Shown: one piece after another, positions 12,110 to 24,200 of the stretch
Position numbering within the stretch: position 1 is the first letter of the stretch
How the letters are laid out: the number at the start of each line of letters is the position of its first letter
Origin: Petunia secreta
Taxonomy: Eukaryota > Streptophyta > Magnoliopsida > Solanales > Solanaceae
Direction: 5' to 3'
Assembly (NCBI GenBank): GCA_029990175.1
Contig: JARKIP010000010.1
Coordinates: 43,084,001-43,148,000, forward strand
Length of the DNA: 64,000 nt
Program-made: the position numbers and the translations under genes
Notes under the pieces: model-generated
Seen by the model: the letters and a program-made list of their open reading frames with translations, nothing else
Told to the model about the DNA's origin: nothing
The model's database searches: none

Positions 12110-13177
12110 AGAAATTTTGTTGCCAAAGAAGGTAAAGGCAAATGCCTAGCCAATATTAAATCAAGAACAATCAAGAGATACTACATTTGACAAGCGGCAA
12201 AATCAATCTTTTCATTTCAATGTAATTTTCTATGTAAAGCAGAACTACGCACAGTCTGATTCCCACAGTGGGATACGTAGGCGCTCTCATTGGGCTCGAC
12301 TCTATAATATTAAAATTTTTAACTTCCCTCCCTAAGAGTCTACTGGGGCAAATTTCGCAAAGCAAATTGAAGATTTGAAAGATAGCAACTGGGGCAGATT
12401 TTGCAAAGCGAGTTGAAGGCGTAAAGATCATAACTGGGGAAAATTTTGCAAAAGCCGTATTGCTTGACAACGATAAGTTGGCAACGTTTCGAGAGTTATT
12501 TTGAGAGATAATGCAGAGTTGCAAAGATAAAGGACATTCAACTTGTTCAAAATATATGTCACAATCTGAAGTACAATAGAGTTCATTAACCAAGCCTCAA
12601 AGACGGATCACGAATCTAGGCAGAGTGAGAAGAAGGAAGCGTTGCAGGATGAAGGCTCGAGTCAACATAAATCAAACGCTCCCCCCTCCCTCCCAAAACT
12701 AACAATTTTTCTTTGAGTGCAGGAATTCCCAAAGCAGCAAAATGAGGAAAACTAACAACCATCAATTCCTCGGAGATTATTTGTCATATACATTGGACAA
12801 TGTTGCCAAAATAACCGACCGAGATTGGAAGCGTTATCTGATTCATCGCATACACGAATGGATTTTATCTCTCTCTCTCTCTCTCTATTTCTGCCCTTGC
12901 TTAATCAAAATTCATTGCTTTATTGACAATTTTACTTTACACTTTGCAAGGAATTAAGCATTAACTCAGTTTTTCTCAAGAACAACACTCAACTCTTTAT
13001 GGCTTCACCAAACATAAGCCGGACGGCTTAAACTCTCACTTTATAACTCTTCTATCTTTGACATTTTCCCGTTTATATACATCTAATGAAAACTTTATTT
13101 TGCAGGCTATTCTACCATTTATTTTACAAGTATCAACATCAATGTCTATTGGTGACAACCGAAGATGTTTATTTATG
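12110..13177 (+). other. Non-coding segment replacing pol
   Basis: About 1 kb follows gag where protease and polymerase would be expected; none is visible. Three diverged copies of a roughly 45-bp unit starting ACTGGGGCA or ACTGGGGA lie at 12342, 12388 and 12433, and a related phrase is near 12092. A (CT)n run lies near 12871-12887. An open frame at 12742-12957 has no recognisable family. Confidence 0.55.
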
Positions 13178-14690
13178 AAGTCTACCGTAAACAATCGGAG
13201 ACATCACATTTACCAAGTCTACCGTAGACAATCGGAGGCGTGGTTTTTCTTATCAATCCTATCGTAGACAATCGAAGGCCTTATCATTTGAAGCATACCA
13301 TAGACAATTGGAGGCTCTTTTGTGAAGTCTACCGTAAAAAATCAGAGACATCACATTTACCAAGTCTACCGTAGACAATCGGAGGCGTGGTTTTTCTTAT
13401 CAAGCCTATCATAGACAATCGAAGGCCTTATCATTTGAAGCCTACCATAGACAATTGGAGGCTCTTTTATGAAGTCTACCGTAAACAATCGGAGACATCA
13501 CATTTACCAAGTCTACCGTAGACAATCGGAGGCGTGGTTTTTCTTATCAATCCTATCGTAGACAATCGAAGGCCTTATCATTTGAAGCCTACCATAGACA
13601 ATTGGAGGCTCTTTTGTGAAGTCTACCGTAAAAAATCAGAGACATCACATTTACCAAGTCTACCGTAGACAATCGGAGGCGTGGTTTTTCTTATCAAGCC
13701 TATCGTAGACAATCGAAGGCCTTATCATTTGAAGCCTACCATAGACAATTGGAGGCTCTTTTATGAAGTCTACCGTAAACAATCGGAGACATCACATTTA
13801 CCAAGTCTACCGTAGACAATTGGAGGCGTGGTTTTTCTTATCAAGCCTATCATAGACAATCGAAGGCCTTATCATTTGAAGCCTACCATAGACAATTAGA
13901 GGCCCTATTATGAAGTCTACCGTAAACAATCGGAGACGTCACATTTACAAAATCTACCGTAGACAATCGGAGGTGTGGTTCTTTATCAAGCCTATCGCAG
14001 ACAATCAAAGGCCTTATCATTTGAAGCCTACCATAGACAATTGGAGGCTCTATTATGAAGTCTACCATAAACAATCGGAGACATCACATTCGGAGGCGTG
14101 GTTTTTCTTATCAAGCCTATCGTAGACAATCGAAGGCGTTATCATTTGAAGCCTACCATAGACAATTGGAGGCCCTATTATGAAGTCTACCGTAAACAAT
14201 CGGAGACATCACATTTACCAAATCTACCGTAGACAATCGGAGGTGTAGTTCTTTATCAAGCCTATCGTAGACAATCAAAGGCCTTATCATTTGAAGCCTA
14301 CCATAGACAATTGGAGGCTCTATTATGAAGTCTACCGTAAACAATCGGAGCAATCACATTTACCAAGTCTACCGTAGACAATCGGAGGCGTGGTTTTTCT
14401 TATCAAGCCTATCGTAGACAATCGAAGGCCTTATCATTTGAAGCCTACCATAGACAATTGGAGGCTCTATTATGAAGTTTGCCGTAAACAATCGGAGACA
14501 TCACATTTACCAAGTCTACCGTAGACAATCGGAGGCGTGGTTTTTCTTATCAAGCCTATCATAGACAATCGAAGGCCTTATCATTTAAAGCCTACCATAG
14601 ATAATTGGAGGCTCTATTTTGAAGTCTACCGTAAACAATTGGAGACATCACATTTACCAAGTGTACCATAGACAACTGGAGACTCGACCA
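13178..14690 (+). repeat. 147-bp higher-order tandem array in the 3' UTR
   Basis: Unit starts (GAAGTCTACC and variants) occur at 13177, 13324, 13471, 13618, 13765, 13912, 14057, 14182, 14327, 14474 and 14621. Spacings are 147, 147, 147, 147, 147, 145, 125, 145, 147 and 147. Each unit consists of four related sub-repeats of about 37, 40, 36 and 34 bp. All are built on AAG-CTA-C-TA-ACAAT-GGAGGC. Tat/Ogre elements are known for hypervariable tandem repeats upstream of the 3' LTR, which can seed satellite DNA. The frames open across it are a by-product of a unit divisible by three. Confidence 0.93.
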
Positions 14691-15376
14691 TGAGTCACTG
14701 CATTTTTATCCTTATATTTTATTTAAGTCTACTTTATGTTTCTATGGATTGAAGTCCTTTATTGTTTTATTTTCAGTTTACCAATGGCCCTGAAGTCATC
14801 TTGCCTTATAAAGCCAGATTTCTTCTAGTTGATTGGAGACGAGCTTGTCATTGACATTGAAACCAGCATCTACGAATTCTATTATCATTATCAATTTCTT
14901 ACTCCATTCATCAAGTCTTGTTTGCAGTTACTCGCTTACCGTTTGTCAAGTTTATTACAGGATTTTAGCAGCACGGCAGCAGTATTTGGAGCATAACATG
15001 GAACTCTTTCTTAGCAGTGAACTGGGGCAATCGTTGATATGAGCTAGACTCGTCAATGAGGATCTGGAGAATCACACTCGAACAAGCAAATTCTATCCTA
15101 ATCTTTTATTTCGGATTAGGATGTCAGTTTGAATTCTTTCCTATTCGTGCGTCCTTTCTTTTCTCAATCGGGCGAGTGTTCGTATCTAAGTGTCGTTGAA
15201 CTACATATGGCCTGATTCTCTTTCGACCCGAGATATGTAGGCAACTCAAAAATTAGAGTTCGGCCATGTTCATAAGCCTCGCACTTTGGTCCTTGGAATC
15301 GAAGTACTTGGCTTTGTCGTGACAAAATTGGTTTCCCGTCAACTTCTTTAATCTGAAAACTCTTTCATCCTTTTCG
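14691..15376 (+). other. Unique 3' segment of the Tat/Ogre-type element
   Basis: Sequence between the tandem array and the purine tract. An ACTGGGGCA phrase near 15019 recalls the 45-bp repeats after gag. No gene is visible. Confidence 0.5.
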
Positions 15377-15392
15377 GGTAAAGAGGGACAGC
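15377..15392 (+). other. Polypurine tract of the Tat/Ogre-type element
   Basis: GGTAAAGAGGGACAGC lies directly before the 3' LTR TG, the expected position of the plus-strand primer. Confidence 0.8.
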
Positions 15393-18300
15393 TGTTGACA
15401 CCCAATTTTGTCCCGAAATTTCAATTAATCTAATTATTTCACAAAAATGTCAATTGTTAAATTAAAAAATTAAAATGATTGAAATTTGACCTAAAAAAAG
15501 GGCTAAATTTGCGATGTGCAGCTCTAAATTAAACCTACCCGCGCAAATCCCCTCCATTGCTTAATTTATTTGAAAAGGGCTAAAATAGCTCCTAGCCCTA
15601 AATGCTAGCCCATTTATGCAAACACACATATATACAATACAACATTACTCCCTTCCCCAATTCTCAGAAACCAATTCCCTAAACCCAATTACATGAGCCC
15701 TAATGACCCGTTAACCCGATCCCCTAATCGGCTGATCCCTTCAATTCCCTCCAAAGTCGATCCACAGCCAGCCAAAATCCGTGTCACCCTGGTCCCCCAC
15801 CCTTTACCCTCTCTCTCCAGCACAACGAATAGATAGATTATCCCACCCGTTCATTTCAAAATGAGTTCACTCCGAGCCATGGATCATCCAAACGGGCAAA
15901 ATCTTTTGGAGAAAAAGGTGAAAATGGTACAATCCGATAGGGATATACCATTTTCACCCTTGTTTCCAAGGGGGGGGGGGGGAAGCGAGTAAGGGGGTCG
16001 TTTGGTAAGTTCAAAGGAAGCTGAAACCCTAATCTGAGGTATAAATTGTTGTTTTTGTTCATTTTAAAGGGGTTCTGGGCCGTTAAGAGGGGGAGTTCAC
16101 ATAAAAAAAACAGCAGTAAAAAAGGAGATGACACAATTTTTATTTAAGTCCTCTGATTTTCTTTCCAAAAAGTGGTTATAGTTTGGCTTCTTGTTTTGAA
16201 TTATGGAGTAGTATTTCTGTTCCTATTGATTTCAAGTCGTGTTATCGCTTCTTCATTAGTCGAGTCATTTTGTTCAACATGTCGCACTTGTTTCGAGTTG
16301 CTTTCTTCATACCCTTGCCCTAGTCACTGCTCGCAAAGAGGTAATAACCTCACCTCAACGCCTTAGTTTTTTTTTCCTCGGTTGAAAGTGTAATCTGTAT
16401 AATGATATGTGCTTGTTCGTGAAGAGTGATCTTAGTAGTCATTTTAGAATTGTAAGTGTATTTCTGAATAGCTAAAACTGTTTTCGCTTGACATATGTAT
16501 TTGTTTGCATCCGTTTCCTGAATTATTGTCGGGAGATTTCGAATGCTTTACTGAAAATAAAGAAATGAGTTGTTTTCTTCAGTTATTTTGTTAGTGTCTT
16601 TACAGAATATCAATCATTATTGATTATCAGCTAGGACATGACCTTATTGAATCAAGCTAAGTTCATACATGTTTAAGCTCTCATGGTTTCAGTTTATAAG
16701 TTCTCTCTTAAATTTGGAATCTGTGTGAAGCTGTTTTAGGAGAGTGCGTAGCACAAAATTGAATCTTTTAGAGGTTTCATAGATTTTTCCAAATAGATAG
16801 TTAATTTTAAGTCATTTCATCAATTATGTCTTCAAAGCTTATGTCTTTGTGGCTGTTTTCTAGCCCTGGCTTTGGGATGTCTAGTTCTAAAATGTGTTAG
16901 AAGGAGGAGTGGAAGAAGAGGATGTGAGGGAAATCCTGGAGCTATGTGTTGTTCAAGTAGCTTCAGGGGTGTGTGAAGGTTGTTTCATAAGTTCTTGGTT
17001 GTGTGTAGGGTGTGGGGAAGCCTGTTTGTTTGGCTAGTTTGAAAAAGGATGCAGCAGGGGTGTTAGTCTGTGAGTTTGAGGGGTAATCAGGGAGTGTAGT
17101 CCAGGAGTTTGTCTCTAAGGTTGTAGGCAGTGAGAGTGGTGGTAGTTTGGCTTGTAGGTGCTGTTCAGTGAGGGAGGATTCATGTTGAAAGGAATCAGGG
17201 AGTTTGAGGGGGTATGCAGCCTGTTGTGAGGGAAATATGGCAGATTGATAGGATGTGCAGGTTAGGGTGTGAGGAGCAATGTGCTAATGAATGTAAAATT
17301 GTTCAGGGAGCTTCTAAAAGAAATTTGGTGGTCTGCAGGGGCTTATTTTTTATATAGCTGCAGGGCCTGTAGTTAATGCAGGCTGTTGTTAGGTGTTCAG
17401 GTGGCATAGTTCAGGCGTAGGTGCTTGCGTGCAGGTGTGTGTGGTATTAGCTTGGATCTGGTATATGTGCAGGTGTGAGGGGTATAGGTTTCAGATTTGG
17501 AAGGGGTGATGTTTGGTCCAGTTTCATTGTCCTAGTTCAATTTCTAGCTCCTTCTCATTGTAGCTGTAAAATGGGATTTGGTTCCTGAAAATTGCTTATT
17601 CTCAGTCATGCTTTGTTTCTGTTTTGAGTCAATTCCAAGTATTTTGAGTCTTCTGTTTGCTTTCTCTAGCAGTTAGGTCCCTAATTGTCTTTTATAAATC
17701 TCAATAGGGTCATAAGTTCTTGTTAGGTTATTGTCAGATTGAAAAAAGAAGTAGAGGCAGCCTTAGTTCAAGTCAGCCTTAAGAAATTTAAATAAAGTTC
17801 AGGAGTGTCTAAAATGTTGTCTTGCAGTTTATTTTATCTTAACAAGTATGAGGATGGTTCAGTTTCTTCAAAATGAAAGCAAAGGTGAAATTCTAATTAT
17901 TCAAATCTAGAATGTGTGTGAACCCTCCCTGTATGTTATCAGCTTGACTTTACTTTCATAGTATAAAACAATTCTTTAACATTTAAATGTAACCCTGTTT
18001 CTGACTCTTTAAAGCTAAACCATATTATAAAATGGAAACTGTAACTTGTATGCTCGAGCTTACCAGAAATTTCTTTTAATTTTGCTTTAATTACATCTTA
18101 AAGGGTTTGAAGCAATAGTTGAAATTGCATCCTTGCTTGAGCTTGACTACCCGTTTACTTTGTTCTTAAATTTGTTCCCTCCAATCATAAAATTGCGTTT
18201 TGAATTTGAATGAATGATCATTAAATCATGCATTGCTCGTTTTGCTTCTTGTTTTGTAAATTTTGTACATTAATGTATAAGTTACTAATCCTTATCTCTC

Positions 18301-19566
18301 TATTCCTTCTTGGCATGTAATACCACTTGGGACGAGTTGAATAAAACTCACAAACTGGGACGGCTACGTGCATTTGGAGTTATTTGACCCGCTCTGCATT
18401 TTCGAGACTTGATATCCCCGAAAATGTAAAAAAAAAAAAAAAAAAAGGAAGAAAAAGAAAACAATGAAAATCTCTAAATTCAAGGCTCAGTGATTGAGTT
18501 GCTAAATTTGTGTTCTATCTTCTAAACTCCCTCTTTCGCGACCCCTTTAGAAAAGCATGTTTTAGGAAGCTCTGAAAACCGGACTAGGACTTTGCATGTT
18601 AGAAATTTGGTAGGATAGCCGCTTAGTGAAGATATTATCTTATCGCATGTTTAGAACTGTTTAAATAATCACTCATCCCGTCTCTTTGGGACGCGCCAAT
18701 TAAGTTATGGCGATAGAAACCTCTCATCAATTATTGAGTGCAAAGGACCAAAATTTATTTAAAATCATACAATCTTCATTTATTATTTACATTTAAATTA
18801 ATTTTTTATCTACCTATCATTTGTTATTTACTTATTTATTTATTCATTCATTAAAATAATTAAGTGGTATCTATTATTAATTTGTTTAATTAATCAATTT
18901 AGTTATTTAATTTTAACTAATTATTTTGTTTAATCAATTATAATTATGTAGTTAATTAATCAATCCATTATTATTCATTATTCTTTATTTAACTGAATTA
19001 ATATAAATATTTATTTATTTTATGAAGTTATTATCTTTTCATTATTTATCTGTCCAATTAATCAATTGTCATTATTATTGATCTAATCATCTATTTTATT
19101 TATTTACTTAAATCTTATTTAGCCTTTGTTTATTTAATTAACTAGTTAATCAACCAACCATTACTTAATTATCCATTTAATTAATCTTAAATTTGATCAT
19201 TTATTTGTCTAAGTATCGGCATAACTAAAATCTTATCTTATTTCTATTATAATTATTTAAAATTAACTTTATACTTATTATCCTTAACAAATTCGTAAAA
19301 AACGTCGGATTAACTGCATTTAGCGGATTTTCGAAAGTGCTCCCGCAAGGGACCTTCTTTCGAATTTAATAGAACCGCTTACTCAGAATCTATGGTTTTA
19401 ATAAATTCCTTTTAAGTAAAGGGAATAATTGCATTCTTTAATTAATGTTAGATTCCTAATAATCCTTAAATTAGGTGGCGACTCCAAAGAAGTCCTTTGG
19501 AGTCTCCATTTTGTTGAAATTAAATCCCGATGCATACTTTGTGTGCAGTTTTGGGAGGGTTCAACA
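15393..19566 (+). repeat. 3' LTR of Tat/Ogre-type element
   Basis: A 4174-bp copy of the 5' LTR with scattered substitutions and small indels. Examples are a G-run near 15970-15981 and an A-run near 18427-18445 that are absent or shorter in the other copy. The right end TTCAACA abuts the target duplication ATAAG. Confidence 0.92.
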
Positions 19567-19571
19567 ATAAG

Positions 19572-19849
19572 GATAGGAAAAACGAAAAGACGTGTGAAAT
19601 TTTTATCACAACTAATATAAAATGATCGCTTGGTACTTTACATATATTTGATTTACACACCAATTGTCACTATAATTTCTTAAAGTCCTAATCAAATAGA
19701 ACCCTCCACATAAAATGAGATGGAGGGAGTGCCAATTATGCTCGCTTTACTTAGTTACATGTTATTGCGCATTTCTTTAACTTGATGGTGTAAAATGACT
19801 ATTTTTTCACCTAGAAAATAACTATATGCGAATAATATAGAAGTGAGGG
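19572..19849. other. Short stretch between two transposons
   Basis: Sequence between the Tat/Ogre element and the first recognisable LINE sequence. No gene or repeat is recognised. The true LINE start may lie within it. Confidence 0.4.
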
Positions 19850-19919
19850 GCGCACGTTAAGCTGAGAGAAAATGCTCTCGGTGCATATTAGCTAGGGTTG
19901 CTAACATACGCCAAGAACA

Positions 19920-21243
19920 ATGCCTCGATGCACTACCACCCCTGCAATGAATCAAACCGACCAGAATCTTATGAAATACCTGATAACTATGAGGAAACAC
20001 CTCGAACCCTATTAACATTTGGCAGTTTTCTCCTGCCGATGTTAGCTGAAGATGTAGAAGAGGAACCCCTAAATCCAAAGGTAATGTATAAACCGGTTAA
20101 ATTGGAAGGTGTAGCTACCAAATTAAGAAGGAGCTTGTAGGTCGTCAACTCCACTACTCTGAAGTAAAGTCCTCTGAACAACCGACGCCTACAGCACCGA
20201 AGCTAGGAAATTGCAGCTCACAAATGGGTAAGCCACTAAAGTATATACCTCCTGTTAATAGAAATGGTAAATCTGTCGTTAAAATTGAGGTGGATGATAT
20301 CAAAGTCCAGGAAGACTATTGGAAAACTGCTCTGATTGGCTATGTAATTAGGGATACTCCATTCATGAAATCAATGGAAAATTATGTAGCTAATGTATGG
20401 AAGTTTATTTCTAAACCTCGGATTTTAGTACATGATGAATGATACTATATTTTTAAATTCAACTCTATTGATGAATGTGACTTGGTGATGCAAGCTGGAC
20501 CCTACACTTATCATAATAAGTTTATCCTTCAGTAGTGAAAAATTGCCTTTGCTTTTAACCTGAAATGCTTAACTACTATATCTCTTTGGGTAGTGTTTCC
20601 TGGACTGCCAGTGGGGTACTAGTCAGTAGAAGCCCTTAGCAAAGTAGCCAGTGCTATTTGAACACCTTTATACACGGATCACTTCACTACCAATATGGAA
20701 AATATATCCTACTCTAGAATCCTAGTAGAAGTGGATGTCTCTCACCCACTGGTTGAGTGTATTGAGTTAGATACTCCCACTGGTATTTTGCAACAACCAG
20801 TAGGATATGATTGGTATCCCAAATATTGCACAGACTGTATGAAGTTTGGCCATACTTTGGAGGATTGATGGGTAATAGATAAAGTAGAAGCTGAGTTTTA
20901 GGAAGTCAAGAAGAAAAGAAGGAACAAGAGAAAAGTGGCAAAGAAGCTTGACTGGCAACAAGTTGATTCTGTACAAGAGCAACCAGATGATACTATATTT
21001 GACAAGGCTCCAATGGCAGACCCAGCTCAAAGGGCAGCAGGTGCTCAAACCATAACTCAGGGTACTGAGAAGCTTTCAAACTCTGAGGAGTTGAACAAAC
21101 AAGAGGGCACGACTCTTCATCTTGTATCTTCAAGTATGCAGACTGGTAATAGATTCAATGCTCTGGCATCTTTGCCAATGGAAGGTGGTAAAAGCCTTGA
21201 CCCTAGCTGTAGGGATGGGGCAAGCCAATTCAAACCTCCATGA
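19920..21243 (+). pseudogene. LINE ORF1 remnant (DUF4283 nucleic-acid-binding protein)
   Basis: ORF1 proteins bind element RNA. From about 20224 the frame shows a DUF4283-like domain (VWKFISKPRILVHDE, ending in a stop at about 20440). After stops it continues with SYSRILVEVDVSHPLVECIE, then a zinc-knuckle region CTDCMKFGHTLED (about 20828-20866) whose last cysteine codon is replaced by TGA. A lysine-rich stretch and a polar tail follow to 21243. There are several in-frame stops and the N-terminal part (19920-20223) is shifted. It cannot give a full protein. Confidence 0.75.
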
Positions 21244-21249
21244 AGCTCT

Positions 21250-24200
21250 TTTTGACAAAGAATAAACTTGATCTCTTGGGTTGCCTGGAGATAAGAGTTA
21301 AAGAGAGAAAATAAAAAAAAAATTACTGCATAAGCTGGTTAGGGGCTGGGAGTAAACTGCAATTACTCCCAAGCTCACAATGATAGAATTTGGTTGCTGT
21401 GGAGCATCCTTCAGTGCAAATTTTATCTAAAACTGACCAGTTAATCCATTGTGTGGTAGAGGATAGAAACACTCAAACTAGCATTACTCTTACAGTTGTA
21501 TATGTTAGAAATGACTTGGTGCAAAAGGAAAAACTATGAGCTAGCCTTGTACTTTGGGGAAATCTACTTTGGGAGCCTAGCTAATCTATGGGGACTTCAA
21601 CAATATATTATCATCAGAAGACAGAATAGGATCACCTGTCACTCAATCTGAAATTTAAGGATTTAAGCATTGTTGATACATTGCAGCTAACTACTTTGAA
21701 ATCCACTGGCACACACTTCACTTGGTGTAATAAGCAGCAGGGTGATAATAGAGTTCATAGCAAAAATAGATTGGGCCCTGGGTAATGTACAATGGCTGCA
21801 GCTGTATGGCCATGTAGCTGCTGACTTCACGAGCCCTGAGGTCTCTGAACATTCTCCAGTAGTTATTGAATGTGGACCTAAACTCAATCTTAGGCCAAGG
21901 CCCTTTAAGTTTTTCCTCATATCATGGAGGAGCCTGAGTTCATAGATATATTGAACTCTGTATGGCAACAACATCAGGGGAGGAGCAATAGGGAGAGTGT
22001 GCAGAAAGCTTCATGACCTTAAAGAGAGCCTTCATGATTTGAACTCCTATATGGCTTCTTATAGCAAGAAGCTGGACCATATCAAGAAAGAACTAGATAT
22101 AGTTCAATCCAAACTGGTCACTCAGATATCTGATGCTGGCTTGATTATGTAGGAGAAACAATTCTTGCTGGACATAGAAAAGTGGAGTGGGGTGGACAGG
22201 GGCGGATCCAGGATTTGAAGATTGTGAGTGCCGGTTTTAGTGACTACCTTTAGCCAGAAAGATCAAATAGGAAAAGCGGGTCGGGTCGAAATTATTTTTG
22301 TTACTTCGATTAGCTTTATTAAGTTTTTTTAAAAAAAAAAATCAATTGACAAATAAATTAAGTTTAATTTAATTATTTTTTCCCACTTGTTTAAATTTCT
22401 ATATATTATGAAAAACATACACACACACACACACACATATACTTACATACATATACATATTCGTAAAGGTGTCTATTAGAAAAGTTACTTAATAGTAGCT
22501 TGGTTAGTATATTTTTTTTTTTGACTAAATTAATTTTTTCAACAAACCTTAAACTTAAATTTCACGATTAATGAAAATTCTTTACATGACAAAAACTTAT
22601 AAAAATTTATAGAAAATATCTATGAAATATTTACTTAATTTTTTAAAAGTCAATAAAAAATATTGTTCAAATTATACTATAATATATATAGATTAATGTA
22701 GTAACATCAAAATCAATAAATTTTTTATCAAAATAAGTTCCTCATGAAATAAGCTCTAATGGAAATAATTTAAAAATAAAAACAACAACAAAATGAAACA
22801 ATAAGCCAGAAGGAGTGATTGTTATAAAATAAAAAGAGAAAAGAAAAGGAGAAGCCACGTGGGAGAGTACATACAATTTTTTGGGAGTTGTCTACACTTG
22901 TTATAAGAGAAAGTAAGTAGGAAAGTAAAAAGTGATGCTTGATGGGAGATTCGAACCCCAATAATTGGGGTGATATTATTCACCTTTAACCAGTAACACC
23001 ATATTACCTATGTTTACAGTGGGTGCAAACTTTCATATATGTACCATTTTGCTGAAAAATAAACGTATATATACAAAATCCCGCCAAAGCTTGCGGGTGC
23101 CGTGACACTCGGTACATACCACATAAATTCGCTCCTGGGGTAGAGGAGCAGGTATTGAGGCAAAAATCCAGAGCTACATGGATTGCTTGTGGTGATTCTA
23201 ATTCTCATTATTTTCATGCTCAGCTGGAAATGAGAACAACTAGAAATGTCATTTTCTCTATATATAATGCCCAAGGTGATAAACTCACCGATCCTAAAGC
23301 TATTGAGGAGGAGTTTATTACATTCTTCACTGGCTTAATAGGGACGGCAGCAGATGAACTTCCTTGTCCTTACACTGAGGTTACCAAGAAAGGCCCTTGT
23401 CTCAACTATAAGCAACAATGTGCATTAATCCAGGATGTCACCCCTGAAGAGATAATTGACACCTTTAGAGACATGCCAAATGACAAAGCTCCTGGTGTTG
23501 ATGGTTAACTTGTTGAATTCTTCTTGAAGAACTAGGATCTGGTAAATGATGATGGGATACAAGCAATACAAGAGTTCTTCAGCACAGGCACTCTATATCA
23601 TGCAATAAGTGTCACAGCAATTGCTCTAGTGCCTAAAGTTCCTTCACCAACTCAGGTGAAGGACTTCAGACTTGTTGCTTGTTGTACAACCCTGTATAAA
23701 ATTATTTCCAAGGTGCTTACTAATAAACTAAAGTGGGTGGTTGATGGACTCATAGGCCAATCACAGTCAGCATTCATTCAGGGCAGAAGCATATTGGACA
23801 ACATATTATTCAGTCATGACCTTTTCAAAGCTAGACTAGAAAGGGTCTCTCTCCTAGGTGCGTCTTTAAAGTAGATCTTAGGAAAGCCTATGATACTATT
23901 GAATTGAGCTATCTGAGAGAAATGTTTAAGGATCTTGGCTTCCCCTATAAGTTTGTTCAGTGGATTATGGAGTTTGTCACCAAAGTATCATACTCCTTAA
24001 TTATGAATGGTGGGCTTACCAAGCCTTTCCAAGACAGAAGAAGGCTTAGACAAGGAGACCCCATGTCTCCTTACCTCTTTGTTATTTCCATGGAGTACTT
24101 ACAAAGGAAAATGAACCAGCTTGCTTTAAATGGTGACTTCAACTTCCACCCAAAGTGTAGGAAGTTTGGAGTCACTCATATCTGTTTTGCTGATGATCTG

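Larger units (their letters stand above)
4349..19566 (+). mobile_element. Tat/Ogre-type Ty3/gypsy LTR retrotransposon, no pol
   Basis: A 15.2-kb element with both LTRs (4172 and 4174 bp), each starting TGTTGACACC and ending TTCAACA. Perfect 5-bp target duplications ATAAG lie at 4344-4348 and 19567-19571, so this is one intact insertion. A primer binding site follows the left LTR and a purine tract precedes the right LTR. Very long LTRs, the gag type and a tandem array upstream of the 3' LTR are known traits of the Tat/Ogre lineage. The interior is only about 6.9 kb. It carries a broken gag but no protease, reverse transcriptase, RNase H or integrase that I can find, so it must have depended on a helper element. 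Confidence 0.92.

Noticed and set aside
13883..14353. Open frames across the tandem array
   Set aside because: A repeat unit of 147 bp is divisible by three, so open frames arise automatically; indels of 2 and 22 bp break them.
13178..14690. CRISPR-like regular spacing
   Set aside because: The modules are tandem variants of each other without unique spacers, inside a plant retrotransposon.
20935..22190. Independent genes in the LINE ORF1 tail and endonuclease zone
   Set aside because: Frames continue ORF1 or are fragments of the decayed endonuclease; none has its own promoter or intact domain.
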